From positions 3,658,001 to 3,722,000 of the forward strand of contig NZ_LT629793.1 in NCBI RefSeq assembly GCF_900105735.1: a stretch of 64,000 nt of DNA. Direction: 5' to 3'. Positions 45,603-57,009 of the stretch are shown in pieces. Numbering within the stretch: the first letter of the stretch is position 1; every line of letters starts with the position of its first letter. The translations under genes and the position numbers were made by a program. This DNA comes from Pseudomonas yamanorum. Its GTDB lineage: Bacteria > Pseudomonadota > Gammaproteobacteria > Pseudomonadales > Pseudomonadaceae. The notes beneath the pieces were generated by a model that was not told the DNA's origin, searched no databases, and worked only from the letters and a program-made list of their open reading frames with translations.

Positions 45603-47498
45603 ATGATTGCCCCCTTCCGTTTTCTTGCCTGGCTGGTGCTGCCGGCGTTGATGTCGTGCAGTTTCAACCTGCTGGCCGCAACGGCCGAGGGCGCCCCCCA
45701 AGCCCTGCATTTACTGGACTACATCGGTGCGGACTATCCCCCGACGGTGGAGGCGGGCAAGGTTATCGATGATTCGGAATACCGCGAGCAGGTGGAGTTT
45801 CTCGGGGTCCTGCAAGGCTTGGTGGCTGAACTGCCGGAAAAGCCCGAGCGCGCCGAGTTGATAAAAGGGGTGGATGAACTGCTGGCCGCCGTAACGGCCC
45901 ATCAGGACGGCGCGGTGGTTGCGCACCAAGCCCGGCAGTTGGGCGCCAAGCTGGCGGTGGCCTATGAAGTCAGCCAGGCACCAGCCATTACGCCCGACCC
46001 AACACGTGGTGCGCCGCTGTACGCCCAGAACTGTTCGGTCTGCCACGGCGCCACGGGTGCCGGCGATGGCCCCGCAGGCGTTGGCATGACCCCACCGCCC
46101 GCCAACCTTCGGGATGCTGCACGCCTCGACCGCTTGAGCCTCTACGCGATCTACAACACCCTTGGGCTGGGCGTGGAAGGCACCGACATGCCGTCGTTTG
46201 CCGATCAGCTGGACGACCGCCAGCGCTGGGACCTGGCCACCTATATTGCGGGCTTCACCGCCGACCCGGCTGCAGCGAAAAGCGAAAAGTCCTTCAACCT
46301 CGCCGACCTTGCGCGCCAGACCCCCAACGAAGTGCTGGCCGCCGAAGGCCCGGACGCAGTCGCGACGTTCCGTGCCCAGCGCGCCCAGCCGCCGCAGGTC
46401 AAGCGTGGCCCGGCGCAGTTGCTCGATTACACCGCCGCCACCCTCGACAAAAGCCTCGCCGCCTTCCGCAATGGCGAACATGAGCAGGCCTACGACCTGT
46501 CGGTAGCGGCGTACCTGGAAGGTTTCGAGCTGGTTGAAAGCTCCCTCGACAACGTCGACGCCAGCGTGCGCAAGGACACCGAAAAAGCCCTGATGGCCTA
46601 CCGGCAGTCCTTGCAGGACGGGTTGCCGATCGAGCAGGTGCAGCAACGCCTGGACGTGGCCAAAGGCAAGCTCACCGAGTCGGCCGGCCTGTTGGGCAGC
46701 GATGGCTTGAGCTGGTCCCTGAGTTACATCTCCGGTTTGCTGATCCTGCTGCGCGAGGGCCTGGAGGCGATCCTGGTGTTGGCGGCGATCCTCGCGTTCC
46801 TGCGTAACACCGGCCAGCAATCGGCGGTGCGCAGCGTCAACGTCGGCTGGGGCCTGGCGCTATTGGCCGGCTTGGCCACCTGGGCGTTGGCGGCTTATGT
46901 GATTGACGTCAGCGGCGCCCAGCGCGAGTTGCTGGAAGGCTGCACGGCGCTGTTTGCCAGTGTGATGGTGCTGTGGCTCGGGGTCTGGATGCACGACCGC
47001 CGCCACGCGGCCGCCTGGCAGGACTACATCAAGAGCAGCCTGGTGGGCGGTGGCGGGCGTTTTGGCTTTGCGATGCTGGCGTTCTTCTCGGTGTACCGCG
47101 AACTGTTCGAAGTGATCCTGTTCTACGAAACCCTGTGGTTGCAGGCAGGCCCCGCCGGGCGCAACGCGGTATTGGCCGGTGGTGCCACGGCGCTGGTGCT
47201 GTTGGTGGGCCTGGCCTGGGTGATTCTGCGGGGCTCGGCGAAACTGCCGCTGGCGCTGTTCTTCGGCATCAACGCGGCGTTGCTGTGTGCGCTGTCGGTG
47301 GTGTTTGCCGGGCATGGCGTCAAGGCGTTGCAGGAAGCCGGGATCTTCGGCACCCGGCCGGTGGCGTTCTTTGACTTCGACTGGCTGGGCATTCACGCCG
47401 ACGCTTATTCCCTGAGTGCCCAGGCCGTGGCCATCCTGGCAATTGTGGTGCTGTACGGCCGCAGCCGGCTGGCTGAAAAGCGCCGGGTGGTGGCGTAA
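45603..47498 (+). CDS. Cytochrome c / FTR1 family iron permease fusion
   Basis: 631 aa. Signal peptide (to ~26), a periplasmic region of ~350 residues with a c-type haem site CSVCHG at ~142 and a possible axial Met (GTDMPSFADQL, ~195), then seven membrane helices of the FTR1 family from ~372. The iron motif REGLE is in LLREGLEAILVLAA, and a second REXXE is in VYRELFEVILFYE. FTR1 proteins carry Fe3+ formed by oxidation of Fe2+; the attached cytochrome may take the electron. This fused form is known in pseudomonads. yaiI follows 2 bp later. Confidence 0.88.
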   Translation: MIAPFRFLAWLVLPALMSCSFNLLAATAEGAPQALHLLDYIGADYPPTVEAGKVIDDSEYREQVEFLGVLQGLVAELPEKPERAELIKGVDELLAAVTAHQDGAVVAHQARQLGAKLAVAYEVSQAPAITPDPTRGAPLYAQNCSVCHGATGAGDGPAGVGMTPPPANLRDAARLDRLSLYAIYNTLGLGVEGTDMPSFADQLDDRQRWDLATYIAGFTADPAAAKSEKSFNLADLARQTPNEVLAAEGPDAVATFRAQRAQPPQVKRGPAQLLDYTAATLDKSLAAFRNGEHEQAYDLSVAAYLEGFELVESSLDNVDASVRKDTEKALMAYRQSLQDGLPIEQVQQRLDVAKGKLTESAGLLGSDGLSWSLSYISGLLILLREGLEAILVLAAILAFLRNTGQQSAVRSVNVGWGLALLAGLATWALAAYVIDVSGAQRELLEGCTALFASVMVLWLGVWMHDRRHAAAWQDYIKSSLVGGGGRFGFAMLAFFSVYRELFEVILFYETLWLQAGPAGRNAVLAGGATALVLLVGLAWVILRGSAKLPLALFFGINAALLCALSVVFAGHGVKALQEAGIFGTRPVAFFDFDWLGIHADAYSLSAQAVAILAIVVLYGRSRLAEKRRVVA

Positions 47499-47500
47499 CC

Positions 47501-47953
47501 ATGCGCGTGTGGATCGATGCAGACGCCTGCCCGCGGGCGGCCAAGGACCAGGTGGTGAAGTTCGCCCTCAAACGCCAGTTCGAAGTGGTGCTGGTGGCCG
47601 GGCAGAGCCAGATCAAACCGAGCTTCTCGTGTGTGAAGCTGATTGTGGTGCCCAGCGGCCCGGACGCGGCCGATGACTACCTGGTGGAACACGCGGTGCC
47701 TGGCGAGCTGGTGATCTGCAGCGATGTGCCGCTGGCCGACCGCTTGGTAAAAAACGGCGTGGCGGCGCTGGACCCGCGAGGCAAGGAGTTCAGCCCGCAG
47801 AACATGAGCGAGCGGCTGGCGGTGCGTAACCTCTTCACCGATCTGCGGGAGCAGGGGCAGATGGGCGGTGGCCCGCCACCCCATGGGGACAAGGACAAAC
47901 AGGCGTTTGCCAACTCACTGGATCGGATCCTGACCCGATTGATGAAGGCTTAA
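47501..47953 (+). CDS. YaiI/YqxD family protein (UPF0178, DUF188)
   Basis: 150 aa. Opens MRVWIDADACPRAAKDQVVK, then PSGPDAADDYLVEH, VPLADRLVKNGVAALDPRG and the C-terminal KQAFANSLDRILTR, all signatures of UPF0178. The acidic DADACP motif suggests a PIN-like nuclease fold, but no function is established. Ends overlapping convergent elbB by 4 bp. Confidence 0.9.
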   Translation: MRVWIDADACPRAAKDQVVKFALKRQFEVVLVAGQSQIKPSFSCVKLIVVPSGPDAADDYLVEHAVPGELVICSDVPLADRLVKNGVAALDPRGKEFSPQNMSERLAVRNLFTDLREQGQMGGGPPPHGDKDKQAFANSLDRILTRLMKA

Positions 47954-48615
47954 TCGTTCTGGTGGGTCAGTTCCAGCACTCGGTCCACCAGCTTGTTGAT
48001 GCCTGAAGCCACTTCACTGATGCGCTTGCCCAGCATGTAGGCCGGGGTGCTCACCAGCTTGCGCGCCTTGTCTTCGACGATGTCGTCTACCGCGCATTCC
48101 TGGTGAGTGGCGCCCATCTTGTCCATGGCGGCTGCGGTGTCGGCATCGTTACCGATGGTGCACGTCACGCCGGGGCCATAGATCTTCGCCGCCAGGGCCG
48201 GCGAGATGCAGATCAGGCCGACGGGCTTGCCTGCTTCGGCAAACGCCTCGGCCAGTTCCAGCACCTGCGGGTTGACGCTGCACCCGGCGCCTTCCACGGC
48301 AAAGTTCGACAGGTTCTTCGCCGCGCCAAACCCGCCGGGCACGATCAGTGCGTCGAAATCCTCGGCGTTGGCCTCACGAATGTCCTTCACCTCGCCACGG
48401 GCAATACGCGCCGACTCCACCAGCACATTGCGCGACTCAGGCATTTCCTCGCCCGTGAGGTGATTGATCACGTGCAGTTGGGCAATGTTCGGCGCAAAAC
48501 ACTGCACCTCGGCGCCGCGCTGGTCCAGGCGCAGCAGGGTGATCACGCTCTCATGAACCTCAGCCCCGTCGTACACGCCACAGCCGGAAAGGATCACTGC
48601 AATCTTTTTGCTCAT
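47950..48615 (-). CDS. elbB: Isoprenoid biosynthesis glyoxalase ElbB (DJ-1/PfpI family)
   Basis: 221 aa. DJ-1 fold: KKIAVILSGCGVYDGAEVHE, IVPGGFGAAKNLSNFAVEG, the nucleophile-elbow segment VGLICISPALAAK with Cys, and VDDIVEDKARKLVSTPAYML. E. coli ElbB has weak glyoxalase activity and was tied to isoprenoid flux. The ATG at 48615 has AGGAGA at the right distance; the ATG at 48621 is too close to it. Confidence 0.9.
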   Translation of the reverse strand: MSKKIAVILSGCGVYDGAEVHESVITLLRLDQRGAEVQCFAPNIAQLHVINHLTGEEMPESRNVLVESARIARGEVKDIREANAEDFDALIVPGGFGAAKNLSNFAVEGAGCSVNPQVLELAEAFAEAGKPVGLICISPALAAKIYGPGVTCTIGNDADTAAAMDKMGATHQECAVDDIVEDKARKLVSTPAYMLGKRISEVASGINKLVDRVLELTHQND

Positions 48616-48730
48616 GGGCATTTCTCCTGATTCATGGCGTTAAATGTCTACTCATTTGTCACTCATTGCCAATGGGATATCCAGCCGCTACACCTACTCT
48701 AGATGTAACAATAATTGACCGGACTTGCCC

Positions 48731-49966
48731 ATGGACTTCGTCCCTTACGCGGTACCGTTTTTCATTGCCTTGATCGTGGTGGAGCTGCTGGCCGACTACC
48801 GGCGCGGCCAACGCAACTACCGGGTGGCCGATGCCATCAACAGCCTCAGCACCGGCGTGTTGTCCACCACCACCGGGCTTTTGACCAAAGGCGTGGGCGT
48901 CCTCACCTATGCCTTCGCCCTCAAGCACCTGGCGATCATCGAGCTGTCGGCCCAGAGCGTCTGGACCTGGGTGTTCGCCTTTGTCTTCTACGATTTCTGC
49001 TATTACTGGCTGCACCGCATGGGCCATGAGCGCAACATCCTCTGGGCGGCCCACTCGGTGCATCACCAGAGCGAGGACTACAACCTCAGCACCGCCTTGC
49101 GCCAGACCAGCACCGGCTTTCTGCTGAGCTGGATTTTCTACTTGCCGCTGGCTGTACTCGGCGTGCCGCTGGTGGTGTTTATCAGCGTGGCATCTCTCAA
49201 CCTGCTGTATCAATTCTGGGTGCACACGCGCCATGTGCCGAAGCTCGGCTGGTACGAGTGGTTCTTCGTCACGCCGTCCAATCATCGGGCCCACCATGCA
49301 CAGAACGCTCTCTACATGGATCGCAACTACGGCGGGGTGTTCATTATTTGGGACCGCCTGTTTGGCTCCTTCCAGGAAGAAGACGATAACGAACCGGTGA
49401 TCTTTGGCGTGACGACACCCTTGGCCAGTTGGAACCCGCTGTGGGCCAACCTGCAGTTTTATGCACAGTTGTGGAGTGATGCACGGCGTACCGAAAGTGG
49501 GTGGGACAAGCTGCGGATCTGGTTCATGCGCACCGGCTGGCGCCCGGCGGACGTGGCGGCGAAGTACCCGATGGCCAAGCCGGACTTGAGCCAGTTCCGC
49601 AAATTCGAGGTGCCGTTGGATGGGCGCCAACAAATTTACATCGCCCTGCAGTTTGCCGTGTACGTGGGTTTTGGCAGCTATTTGATGAATTTCGGCGAGG
49701 GCTTGCCGACCGCCGCCCTGGTATTGGGCTGGAGCGCGATGGCATTGGGGTTGTTCACCCTGGGGGTGGCGCTGGAGAATCGCCCGTGGGCGTTGAAGGC
49801 TGAGCTGGTGCGCCTGGCACTGAATGTGCCTTTGGTATGGCTGGCGCCGCTGGTGGGGCTGTGGCCGGCCAGCTCGTTGGGCTGGCTGGGCCTGGTCAGT
49901 TACAGCTTGCTCAGCGGCATCGGCCTCTACTGTTGCAGAAACCGGCTTACTCGACTGGCGTCGTAG
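48731..49966 (+). CDS. Sterol desaturase / fatty acid hydroxylase family membrane protein
   Basis: 411 aa. Membrane helices at ~5-20 and ~75-100, then the histidine boxes WLHRMGH, HSVHHQSEDYN and NHRAHHAQNALYMDRNYGG that hold a di-iron centre. The last ~120 residues add four more helices. Such enzymes hydroxylate or desaturate lipids in the membrane; the substrate is unknown. The start is ATG at 48731 with GGA 7 bp upstream. It ends 20 bp inside the convergent DedA gene. Confidence 0.87.
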   Translation: MDFVPYAVPFFIALIVVELLADYRRGQRNYRVADAINSLSTGVLSTTTGLLTKGVGVLTYAFALKHLAIIELSAQSVWTWVFAFVFYDFCYYWLHRMGHERNILWAAHSVHHQSEDYNLSTALRQTSTGFLLSWIFYLPLAVLGVPLVVFISVASLNLLYQFWVHTRHVPKLGWYEWFFVTPSNHRAHHAQNALYMDRNYGGVFIIWDRLFGSFQEEDDNEPVIFGVTTPLASWNPLWANLQFYAQLWSDARRTESGWDKLRIWFMRTGWRPADVAAKYPMAKPDLSQFRKFEVPLDGRQQIYIALQFAVYVGFGSYLMNFGEGLPTAALVLGWSAMALGLFTLGVALENRPWALKAELVRLALNVPLVWLAPLVGLWPASSLGWLGLVSYSLLSGIGLYCCRNRLTRLAS

Positions 49967-50585
49967 GCTTTTCGGCTTTTTCAGGTTCGCCGGCCGCCAG
50001 GCGAACCTTCTCGGCGGCACAGGCTTCGCGGGTCAGGCGGGCGTTCTTGACGCGCCGGCGGATCCACAAGCCCAGGCCCAGCACCAGCAGTGCGCCCAGT
50101 ACCCACAGCTCATATTTCTTGACGCTGCCCAGCATGCCTTCCAGTACCGCGCCGAAATGGTAAGCCGCAGCCCCCAGCGCCGCGGCCCACACGGCGGCGC
50201 CGATCCCGTTCAGCAACAGGTAGCGGCCCGGCGGGTAGCCCGACAAACCAATGGCCACCGGCATCACCGTGCGCAAACCGTAGACAAAGCGGAAGCTCAG
50301 CACCCAGATGTCCGGGTGCTTGCGGATATGCTCCAGGGCCTTGTCGCCCAGCAGTTGCCAGCGCGGCTTGCGCGCCAGCAGTTTGCGGCCGTGCTTGCGC
50401 CCCAGGAAGTACCACAGCTGGTCGCCGGCGTAGCTGCCGAAAAAGGCAACGACCACCACCAGGTTGATATCCATGTATCCACGGAACGCCAGGAAGCCTG
50501 CGAGAACCAAGATGGTTTCGCCTTCGAAGAAGGTGCCGAGGAACAGCGCAAAGTAGCCGAAGTCATGCAGAAATTGTTGAAGCAT
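49947..50585 (-). CDS. DedA family membrane protein
   Basis: 212 aa. MLQQFLHDFGYFALFLGTFF, EGETILVLAGFLAFRGYMD, the motif FFGSYAGDQLWYFLGRKHGR and RFVYGLRTVMPVAIGLSGYP mark the DedA/VTT family, now linked to lipid scrambling and envelope homeostasis. About five membrane helices. The ATG at 50585 is the family start. The C-terminal tail is charged. It is divergent from hemB over 230 bp. Confidence 0.91.
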   Translation of the reverse strand: MLQQFLHDFGYFALFLGTFFEGETILVLAGFLAFRGYMDINLVVVVAFFGSYAGDQLWYFLGRKHGRKLLARKPRWQLLGDKALEHIRKHPDIWVLSFRFVYGLRTVMPVAIGLSGYPPGRYLLLNGIGAAVWAAALGAAAYHFGAVLEGMLGSVKKYELWVLGALLVLGLGLWIRRRVKNARLTREACAAEKVRLAAGEPEKAEKPTTPVE

Positions 50586-50730
50586 GGTCTGGGTGCTGGC
50601 GAAATGAACGCGCAGCCTACGCCTTCGTGAACATTCATGAAAGTATCGAGATGTGTCACGAAGTGAACAATTCCTACATAAACGACGAATGCGACTACAG
50701 GTCACATGCCGGTTGGCTTACGGTGCATGA

Positions 50731-51828
<1,098 letters not shown>

Positions 51829-51846
51829 CCCTCACAGGAACACTCG

Positions 51847-54075
51847 ATGAATACCGAAGGACTCACAGAAGTTGCCGTAAAAGACGCTCACCCGGTGGTC
51901 GAACAAGTCACCGAGACCCCGCCGGAGCTGGAGCCGGCACCGCCTGCCGTGGTGGTCGAAACGCCCGCTGCCGCACCGGCGCCGGTGGTTGCGATTACCA
52001 ACCTGGATGACAGCAGCCTGTACATCCATCGCGAGCTGTCACAACTGCAATTCAACATCCGCGTGCTGGAACAGGCACTGGATGAGTCCTACCCGTTGCT
52101 GGAGCGGCTGAAGTTCCTGCTGATCTTCTCCAGCAACCTGGACGAGTTCTTCGAGATTCGCGTCGCCGGCCTCAAGAAGCAGATCACCTTTGCCCGTGAA
52201 CAAGCCGGCGCCGACGGCCTGCAACCGCACCAGGCCCTGGCCCGTATCAGCGAGCTGGTGCACGGCCATGTGGACCGCCAATACGCGATCCTCAACGACA
52301 TCCTGCTGCCGGAACTGGAAAAGCATCAGGTCCGCTTCATCCGGCGCCGTCACTGGACCGCCAAGATCAAGACCTGGGTACGCCGCTACTTCCGCGACGA
52401 AATCTCGCCGATCATCACCCCGATCGGCCTCGACCCGACGCACCCGTTCCCGTTGCTGGTGAACAAGAGCCTGAACTTCATCGTCGAGCTGGAAGGTATC
52501 GACGCCTTCGGTCGCGATTCCGGCCTTGCGATCATCCCGGCACCGCGCTTGCTGCCACGGATCATCAAGGTACCGGAAGAGGTGGGGGGCGCTGGCGATA
52601 ACTATGTATTCCTTTCGTCGATGATCCACGCCCATGCCGATGACTTGTTCCAGGGCATGAAGGTCAAGGGCTGCTACCAGTTCCGCCTGACCCGTAACGC
52701 CGACCTGGCGCTGGACTCCGAAGACGTCGAAGACTTGGCCCGCGCCCTGCGCGGCGAGCTGTTCTCCCGTCGCTACGGTGATGCGGTACGTCTGGAAGTG
52801 GCAGACACCTGCCCGAAACACCTGTCCGACTACCTGCTCAAGCAGTTCAACCTGAGCGAGACCGAGCTGTATCAGGTCAATGGCCCGGTGAACCTGACGC
52901 GCCTGTTCAGCATCACCGGCCTGGACAGCCACCCGGAGCTGCAATACACGCCGTTCACCCCGCAGATCCCGAAACTCCTGCAAAACAGCGAGAACATTTT
53001 CAGCGTGGTGAGCAAGCAGGACATCCTGCTGCTGCACCCGTTCGAGTCCTTCACGCCGGTGGTCGACCTGCTGCGTCAGGCCGCCAAGGACCCGCATGTA
53101 TTGGCTGTACGCCAAACCCTGTACCGCTCCGGCGCCAACTCCGAAATTGTCGATGCGCTGGTAGACGCCGCGCGTAACGGCAAGGAAGTGACGGCGGTGA
53201 TCGAACTGCGGGCGCGGTTCGACGAAGAATCCAACCTGCAACTGGCCAGCCGCCTGCAAGCGGCCGGTGCGGTGGTGATCTATGGCGTGGTCGGCTTCAA
53301 GACCCACGCCAAGATGATGCTGATCCTGCGCCGTGAAGCCGGCGAGATCGTGCGTTACGCCCACTTGGGCACCGGCAACTACCACGCCGGCAACGCCAAG
53401 CTCTACACCGACTACAGCCTGCTGACCTCCGATGACGCTTTGTGTGAAGACGTCGGCAAGCTGTTCAGCCAGTTGATCGGCATGGGCAAAACCTTGCGCA
53501 TGAAGAAGCTGCTGCACGCGCCGTTCACCCTGAAGAAGGGCATGCTCGACATGATTGCCCGCGAGACCCAGTTCGCCCTCGAAGGCAAGCCGGCGCACAT
53601 CATCGCCAAGTTCAACTCGCTGACCGATCCGAAGATCATCCGTGCGTTGTACAAGGCCAGCCAGTCGGGCGTTCGTATCGACCTGGTGGTGCGTGGCATG
53701 TGCTGCCTGCGTCCGGGCATCGCAGGGGTCTCCCATAACATCCACGTGCGTTCGATCATCGGGCGCTTCCTGGAGCACACACGGGTGTTCTACTTCCTCA
53801 ATGGCGGCGAGGAGCAGATGTTCCTCTCCAGTGCCGACTGGATGGAGCGCAACCTCGACAAGCGTGTGGAGACTTGCTTCCCGGTGGAAGGCAAGAAACT
53901 GATCATGCGGGTGAAGAAGGAGCTGGAGAGTTACCTCACCGACAACACCCACAGCTGGAGCCTGCAGTCGGACGGGCGCTATGTGCGCAATACTCCGACC
54001 GGCAACCAGAACCCGCGCAGCGCCCAGGCGACGTTGCTGGAGAAGCTGGGCAGCCCGATTCTGACGGTGAACTAA
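51847..54075 (+). CDS. ppk: Polyphosphate kinase 1
   Basis: 742 aa. An Ala/Pro/Val/Glu-rich leader of ~55 residues precedes the N-terminal domain ([39 protein letters not shown]). The autophosphorylated histidine is in [11 protein letters not shown] and the second active-site histidine in [19 protein letters not shown]. Makes polyphosphate from ATP. It is read with hemB and converges on ppx, the degrading enzyme, across a repeat pair. Confidence 0.96.
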   Translation: MNTEGLTEVAVKDAHPVVEQVTETPPELEPAPPAVVVETPAAAPAPVVAITNLDDSSLYIHRELSQLQFNIRVLEQALDESYPLLERLKFLLIFSSNLDEFFEIRVAGLKKQITFAREQAGADGLQPHQALARISELVHGHVDRQYAILNDILLPELEKHQVRFIRRRHWTAKIKTWVRRYFRDEISPIITPIGLDPTHPFPLLVNKSLNFIVELEGIDAFGRDSGLAIIPAPRLLPRIIKVPEEVGGAGDNYVFLSSMIHAHADDLFQGMKVKGCYQFRLTRNADLALDSEDVEDLARALRGELFSRRYGDAVRLEVADTCPKHLSDYLLKQFNLSETELYQVNGPVNLTRLFSITGLDSHPELQYTPFTPQIPKLLQNSENIFSVVSKQDILLLHPFESFTPVVDLLRQAAKDPHVLAVRQTLYRSGANSEIVDALVDAARNGKEVTAVIELRARFDEESNLQLASRLQAAGAVVIYGVVGFKTHAKMMLILRREAGEIVRYAHLGTGNYHAGNAKLYTDYSLLTSDDALCEDVGKLFSQLIGMGKTLRMKKLLHAPFTLKKGMLDMIARETQFALEGKPAHIIAKFNSLTDPKIIRALYKASQSGVRIDLVVRGMCCLRPGIAGVSHNIHVRSIIGRFLEHTRVFYFLNGGEEQMFLSSADWMERNLDKRVETCFPVEGKKLIMRVKKELESYLTDNTHSWSLQSDGRYVRNTPTGNQNPRSAQATLLEKLGSPILTVN

Positions 54076-54088
54076 AAGCCGACGCGGT

Positions 54089-54187
54089 CAAAAATGTGGG
54101 AGCGGGCTTGCTCGCGAAGGCGGTGGATCAGTCGATGAATCTGTTGACTGACACTCCGCCTTCGCGAGCAAGCCCGCTCCCACATTT
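54089..54187. repeat. REP-type inverted repeat pair
   Basis: AATGTGGGAGCGGGCTTGCT and CGCGAAGGCGG against the reverse complement 40 bp on. Same class as 3.1 and 27.5 kb. It lies between convergent ppk and ppx. Confidence 0.9.
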
Positions 54188-54205
54188 GTTTTGTGGCGTT
54201 AGATT

Positions 54206-54252
54206 GTTCCCACGCTCTGCGTGGGAATACATCCTGTGACGCTCCGCGTCAC
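54206..54252. repeat. Double-hairpin repeat TTCCCACGCTCTGCGTGGGAA type
   Basis: Two adjacent hairpins: TTCCCACG-CTCTG-CGTGGGAA (54207-54227) and GTGACG-CTCCG-CGTCAC (54236-54252). This two-hairpin module is another recurring intergenic element of fluorescent pseudomonads. It ends 10 bp before the ppx stop and may terminate ppx. Confidence 0.8.
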
Positions 54253-54261
54253 TCACCCCTA

Positions 54262-55764
54262 TCAGCGCACATTCAGCGTGAACCCAACCCGCGTCAGCCA
54301 CTCGGCTTCCTGGGCGAAATCCGCCTGGGTCAGCTGGTTTTCATCCAGCCAGTTTTTCGGGAATACCACGTCCAGGCTGTCGGCATTGGCCCGCAGCACC
54401 ACTTGTGGCATTTCCTGGGTACCACGGATGTGGTGGAACAGGATCGCAAAACGCAGCAGCGCGCACAGGCGAATCAGCTTGATGCCTTCGTCACCGAACT
54501 CGGCAAACTTGTCCTTCGGAATGTTGCGCCGGTGGCCGCGTACCAGCAGGGCGAGCATCTGTTGGTCTTCCCGGGAGAAACCCGCCAGGTCCGAGTGTTC
54601 GATCAAGTAGGCGCCGTGCTTGTGATAATGGTAGTGGGCGATGTCCAGCCCCACTTCATGGACCTTGGCCGCCCAGCCCAGCAGTTCACGCCAGACGCCG
54701 TCTTCCAGGTCCCAATCCGCGGCGACCTGATCGAAAGCATGCAGCGCCTTGCGTTCAACCCGAGCGGCTTGCTCCAGGTCGACGTGGTAACGCTCCATCA
54801 GCGAGCTGAGGGTGCGTTCACGCACGTCTTCGTGGTGATGGCGGCCCAGCAGGTCGTACAGCACGCCTTCACGCAGGGCACCGTCGCAGTGGTCCATGCG
54901 TTGCAGTTCGAGGGCATCGAAAATCGCTTCGAGGATTGCCAGGCCCGCCGGGAAAATCGTGCGGCGGTCAGGCTTGATGCCATCGAAGTCGATCTTCTCG
55001 GCATCCCCCAGCTTGAACAGCTTGCGCTTGAGCCAGGCCAGGCCTTCGGCATTGACCTCGCCAGTGCCGTGGCCGCCGGCCTTGAGGGCCAGGCCGATGG
55101 CGCGGATGGTGCCGGACGAGCCGATGGCCTCATCCCACGTCAGGCGGTGCAGGGCGTGCTCGATGCTCATGATCTCCAGCCGCGCCGCCGTATACGCCTG
55201 GGCGTAGCGGGCCGGGGTGATCTTGCCGTCCTTGAAATAGCGTTGGGTGTAGCTGACGCAACCCATCTGCAGGCTTTCGCGCAGCAGCGGTTCGAAGCGC
55301 TGGCCAATGATGAATTCGGTACTGCCACCGCCGATGTCGGCCACCAGGCGCTTGCCCGGGGTGTCGGCCAGGGTGTGCGACACGCCGAGGTAGATCAGGC
55401 GCGCTTCCTCACGGCCGGAGATGACCTCTACGGGGTGGCCGAGAATCTCCTCGGCACGGCGGATGAATTCGCCGCGGTTGCGGGCTTCGCGCAGGGCGTT
55501 GGTGCCGACGATCCGCACGGCGCCCGGGGGCATGCCGTTGATCAGTTGGGCAAAGCGCTTCAGGCAATCGAGCCCGCGCTGCATGGATTCTTCATTGAGC
55601 TGACGCTCGTCGTCGATCCCGGCAGCCAGTTGCACTTTCTCGCCGAGCCGCTCAAGGATGCGGATTTCGCCGTTCTGGGCCTTGGCCACGACCATGTGAA
55701 AGCTGTTGGAGCCCAGGTCGATGGCGGCGATCAGGGACAGATTCTTGGCTTGGGATTGCGGCAT
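54262..55764 (-). CDS. ppx: Exopolyphosphatase
   Basis: 500 aa. Ppx/GppA family of the actin-like ATPase fold: [20 protein letters not shown] at the start, [12 protein letters not shown], the phosphate loop [13 protein letters not shown], then an HD-like helical C-terminal part ([20 protein letters not shown]). Releases phosphate from polyphosphate ends. The ATG at 55764 is followed upstream by the accessory region instead of the usual trxA. Confidence 0.95.
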   Translation of the reverse strand: MPQSQAKNLSLIAAIDLGSNSFHMVVAKAQNGEIRILERLGEKVQLAAGIDDERQLNEESMQRGLDCLKRFAQLINGMPPGAVRIVGTNALREARNRGEFIRRAEEILGHPVEVISGREEARLIYLGVSHTLADTPGKRLVADIGGGSTEFIIGQRFEPLLRESLQMGCVSYTQRYFKDGKITPARYAQAYTAARLEIMSIEHALHRLTWDEAIGSSGTIRAIGLALKAGGHGTGEVNAEGLAWLKRKLFKLGDAEKIDFDGIKPDRRTIFPAGLAILEAIFDALELQRMDHCDGALREGVLYDLLGRHHHEDVRERTLSSLMERYHVDLEQAARVERKALHAFDQVAADWDLEDGVWRELLGWAAKVHEVGLDIAHYHYHKHGAYLIEHSDLAGFSREDQQMLALLVRGHRRNIPKDKFAEFGDEGIKLIRLCALLRFAILFHHIRGTQEMPQVVLRANADSLDVVFPKNWLDENQLTQADFAQEAEWLTRVGFTLNVR

Positions 55765-56255
55765 GGTTAAGGGATCTCGGTCGATAACCTCGCCATCGTG
55801 CCACGATCAACCGCTGACGCCAACGCGTAGTGCCAGAGTAATTTTTCCAGCACCGGCATGGGACCGTTGACTTGCCGTTGTAGGAAATGTTCGCTCGTCT
55901 CGTATTACCAAGTTAATAGTTGATGTAATCCATATTTATGCAACCCAGCACTTACTGGGGTAACTGATAGGTCCTACACGTTTTCGTATTCATCCTGAAC
56001 GATTTTGCACTCACTCGCACGGCGGCGCCGGAAGCTTCAAGGCAATAGCGTTGGTGGTTCATACGAGGATTGCAATTTTTTCCGGCTTTATTGTGGACTC
56101 GATATGCCGATACTTCGGTTCGGCATTTGTGCCGTGGCGGTATTTATTTATGGATCAGAACGTCATGTGGCATGAACTTGTCCGCGCGGACGGGGCAATG
56201 ATCGTTTCTGTCCATCTGTAATTAGCCGTATCTCTCATTGAAAGGTAACTATCTG
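55765..56255. promoter_or_regulatory. 491-bp intergenic region, promoter side of ppx and the fimbrial operon
   Basis: Visibly more A/T-rich than the flanks. It contains TTGTAGGAAATGTTCGCT at 55878, TCCTACA at 55972, a hairpin ATGCCGA-TACTTCGGT-TCGGCAT at 56104-56126, and a perfect 12-bp palindrome GTCCGCGCGGAC at 56180-56191, 65 bp before the first fimbrial gene. These dyads are candidate operators. No open reading frame with coding character was seen and no trxA remnant was recognised. Confidence 0.5.
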
Positions 56256-56909
56256 ATGAAGAAAAATATTGCTGTATGGGTGGGCATGTTTCTAGCTGTT
56301 GCAGGTCTGAGCGCGCAAGCCGCCGATCTTCGTGTCAAGGGCACCATTGCGCCCAGCAGCTGCAGTTTCACAATCACCAACTCTGTTATTGATTACGGCG
56401 CTATCAATCCGAGTACCTTGAGCCCCACCAACTATACCAAGTTGGCCGCCAAGACCACGCCTTACGCAATCAGGTGCGCCAGCAGTGTAAAGACCAAGGT
56501 GGGTATCAAGGCCGTGGATAACCGGGCCAGCAGCCGTATCCCGAACCTGATGGTCAGCCAGTTCGGTGCGCCTTACACCGATACCTATAACTACGGTTTG
56601 GGCACTACCGCGAGAGCGCAGAAAATAGGCGGTTACGTTGTGCATCTGCGTAATTCTGTCGCTGATGGCCGGGCGGTAAACGTTCTTACCAGTAGCAACA
56701 ATGGCACCAGTTGGGTGCAGGGCGGGCCGGCTTTGGGGCAAGGCGCGAATATTGCGGCATGGCACATTGGAACCAATACGCCACTCCAACTGAATACACT
56801 GGCCGGGAATCTGGAAATTCAGGCAGTTATCAATAGAACTTCTGAGCTTGATATGACGAGTCAAATCGCTCTTGATGGTCAGGCGACTTTGGAACTGCGT
56901 TACCTCTAA
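56256..56909 (+). CDS. Fimbrial subunit-like DUF1120 protein
   Basis: 217 aa. Signal peptide MKKNIAVWVGMFLAVAGLSA (cut after AQA). The mature part starts ADLRVKGTIAPSSCSFTITN with a Cys at ~36 and a second Cys at ~77 (AIRCASSV) likely forming the pilin disulfide, and ends in a beta-strand-like tail GQATLELRYL with the penultimate aromatic used in chaperone donor-strand pairing. This is the DUF1120 subunit type found with chaperone-usher genes in Pseudomonas. Probably the main subunit, as the first gene of the operon. Confidence 0.83.
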   Translation: MKKNIAVWVGMFLAVAGLSAQAADLRVKGTIAPSSCSFTITNSVIDYGAINPSTLSPTNYTKLAAKTTPYAIRCASSVKTKVGIKAVDNRASSRIPNLMVSQFGAPYTDTYNYGLGTTARAQKIGGYVVHLRNSVADGRAVNVLTSSNNGTSWVQGGPALGQGANIAAWHIGTNTPLQLNTLAGNLEIQAVINRTSELDMTSQIALDGQATLELRYL

Positions 56910-57009
56910 GAACCATTTGAATTGGGTCGATGCAGGTTAGGGCTGGAAGTTAATTGCCAAAACCTGCGTCGACTGGTTTGTAATCTTGAGGTAATGGGAA
57001 GGTTGGTCA

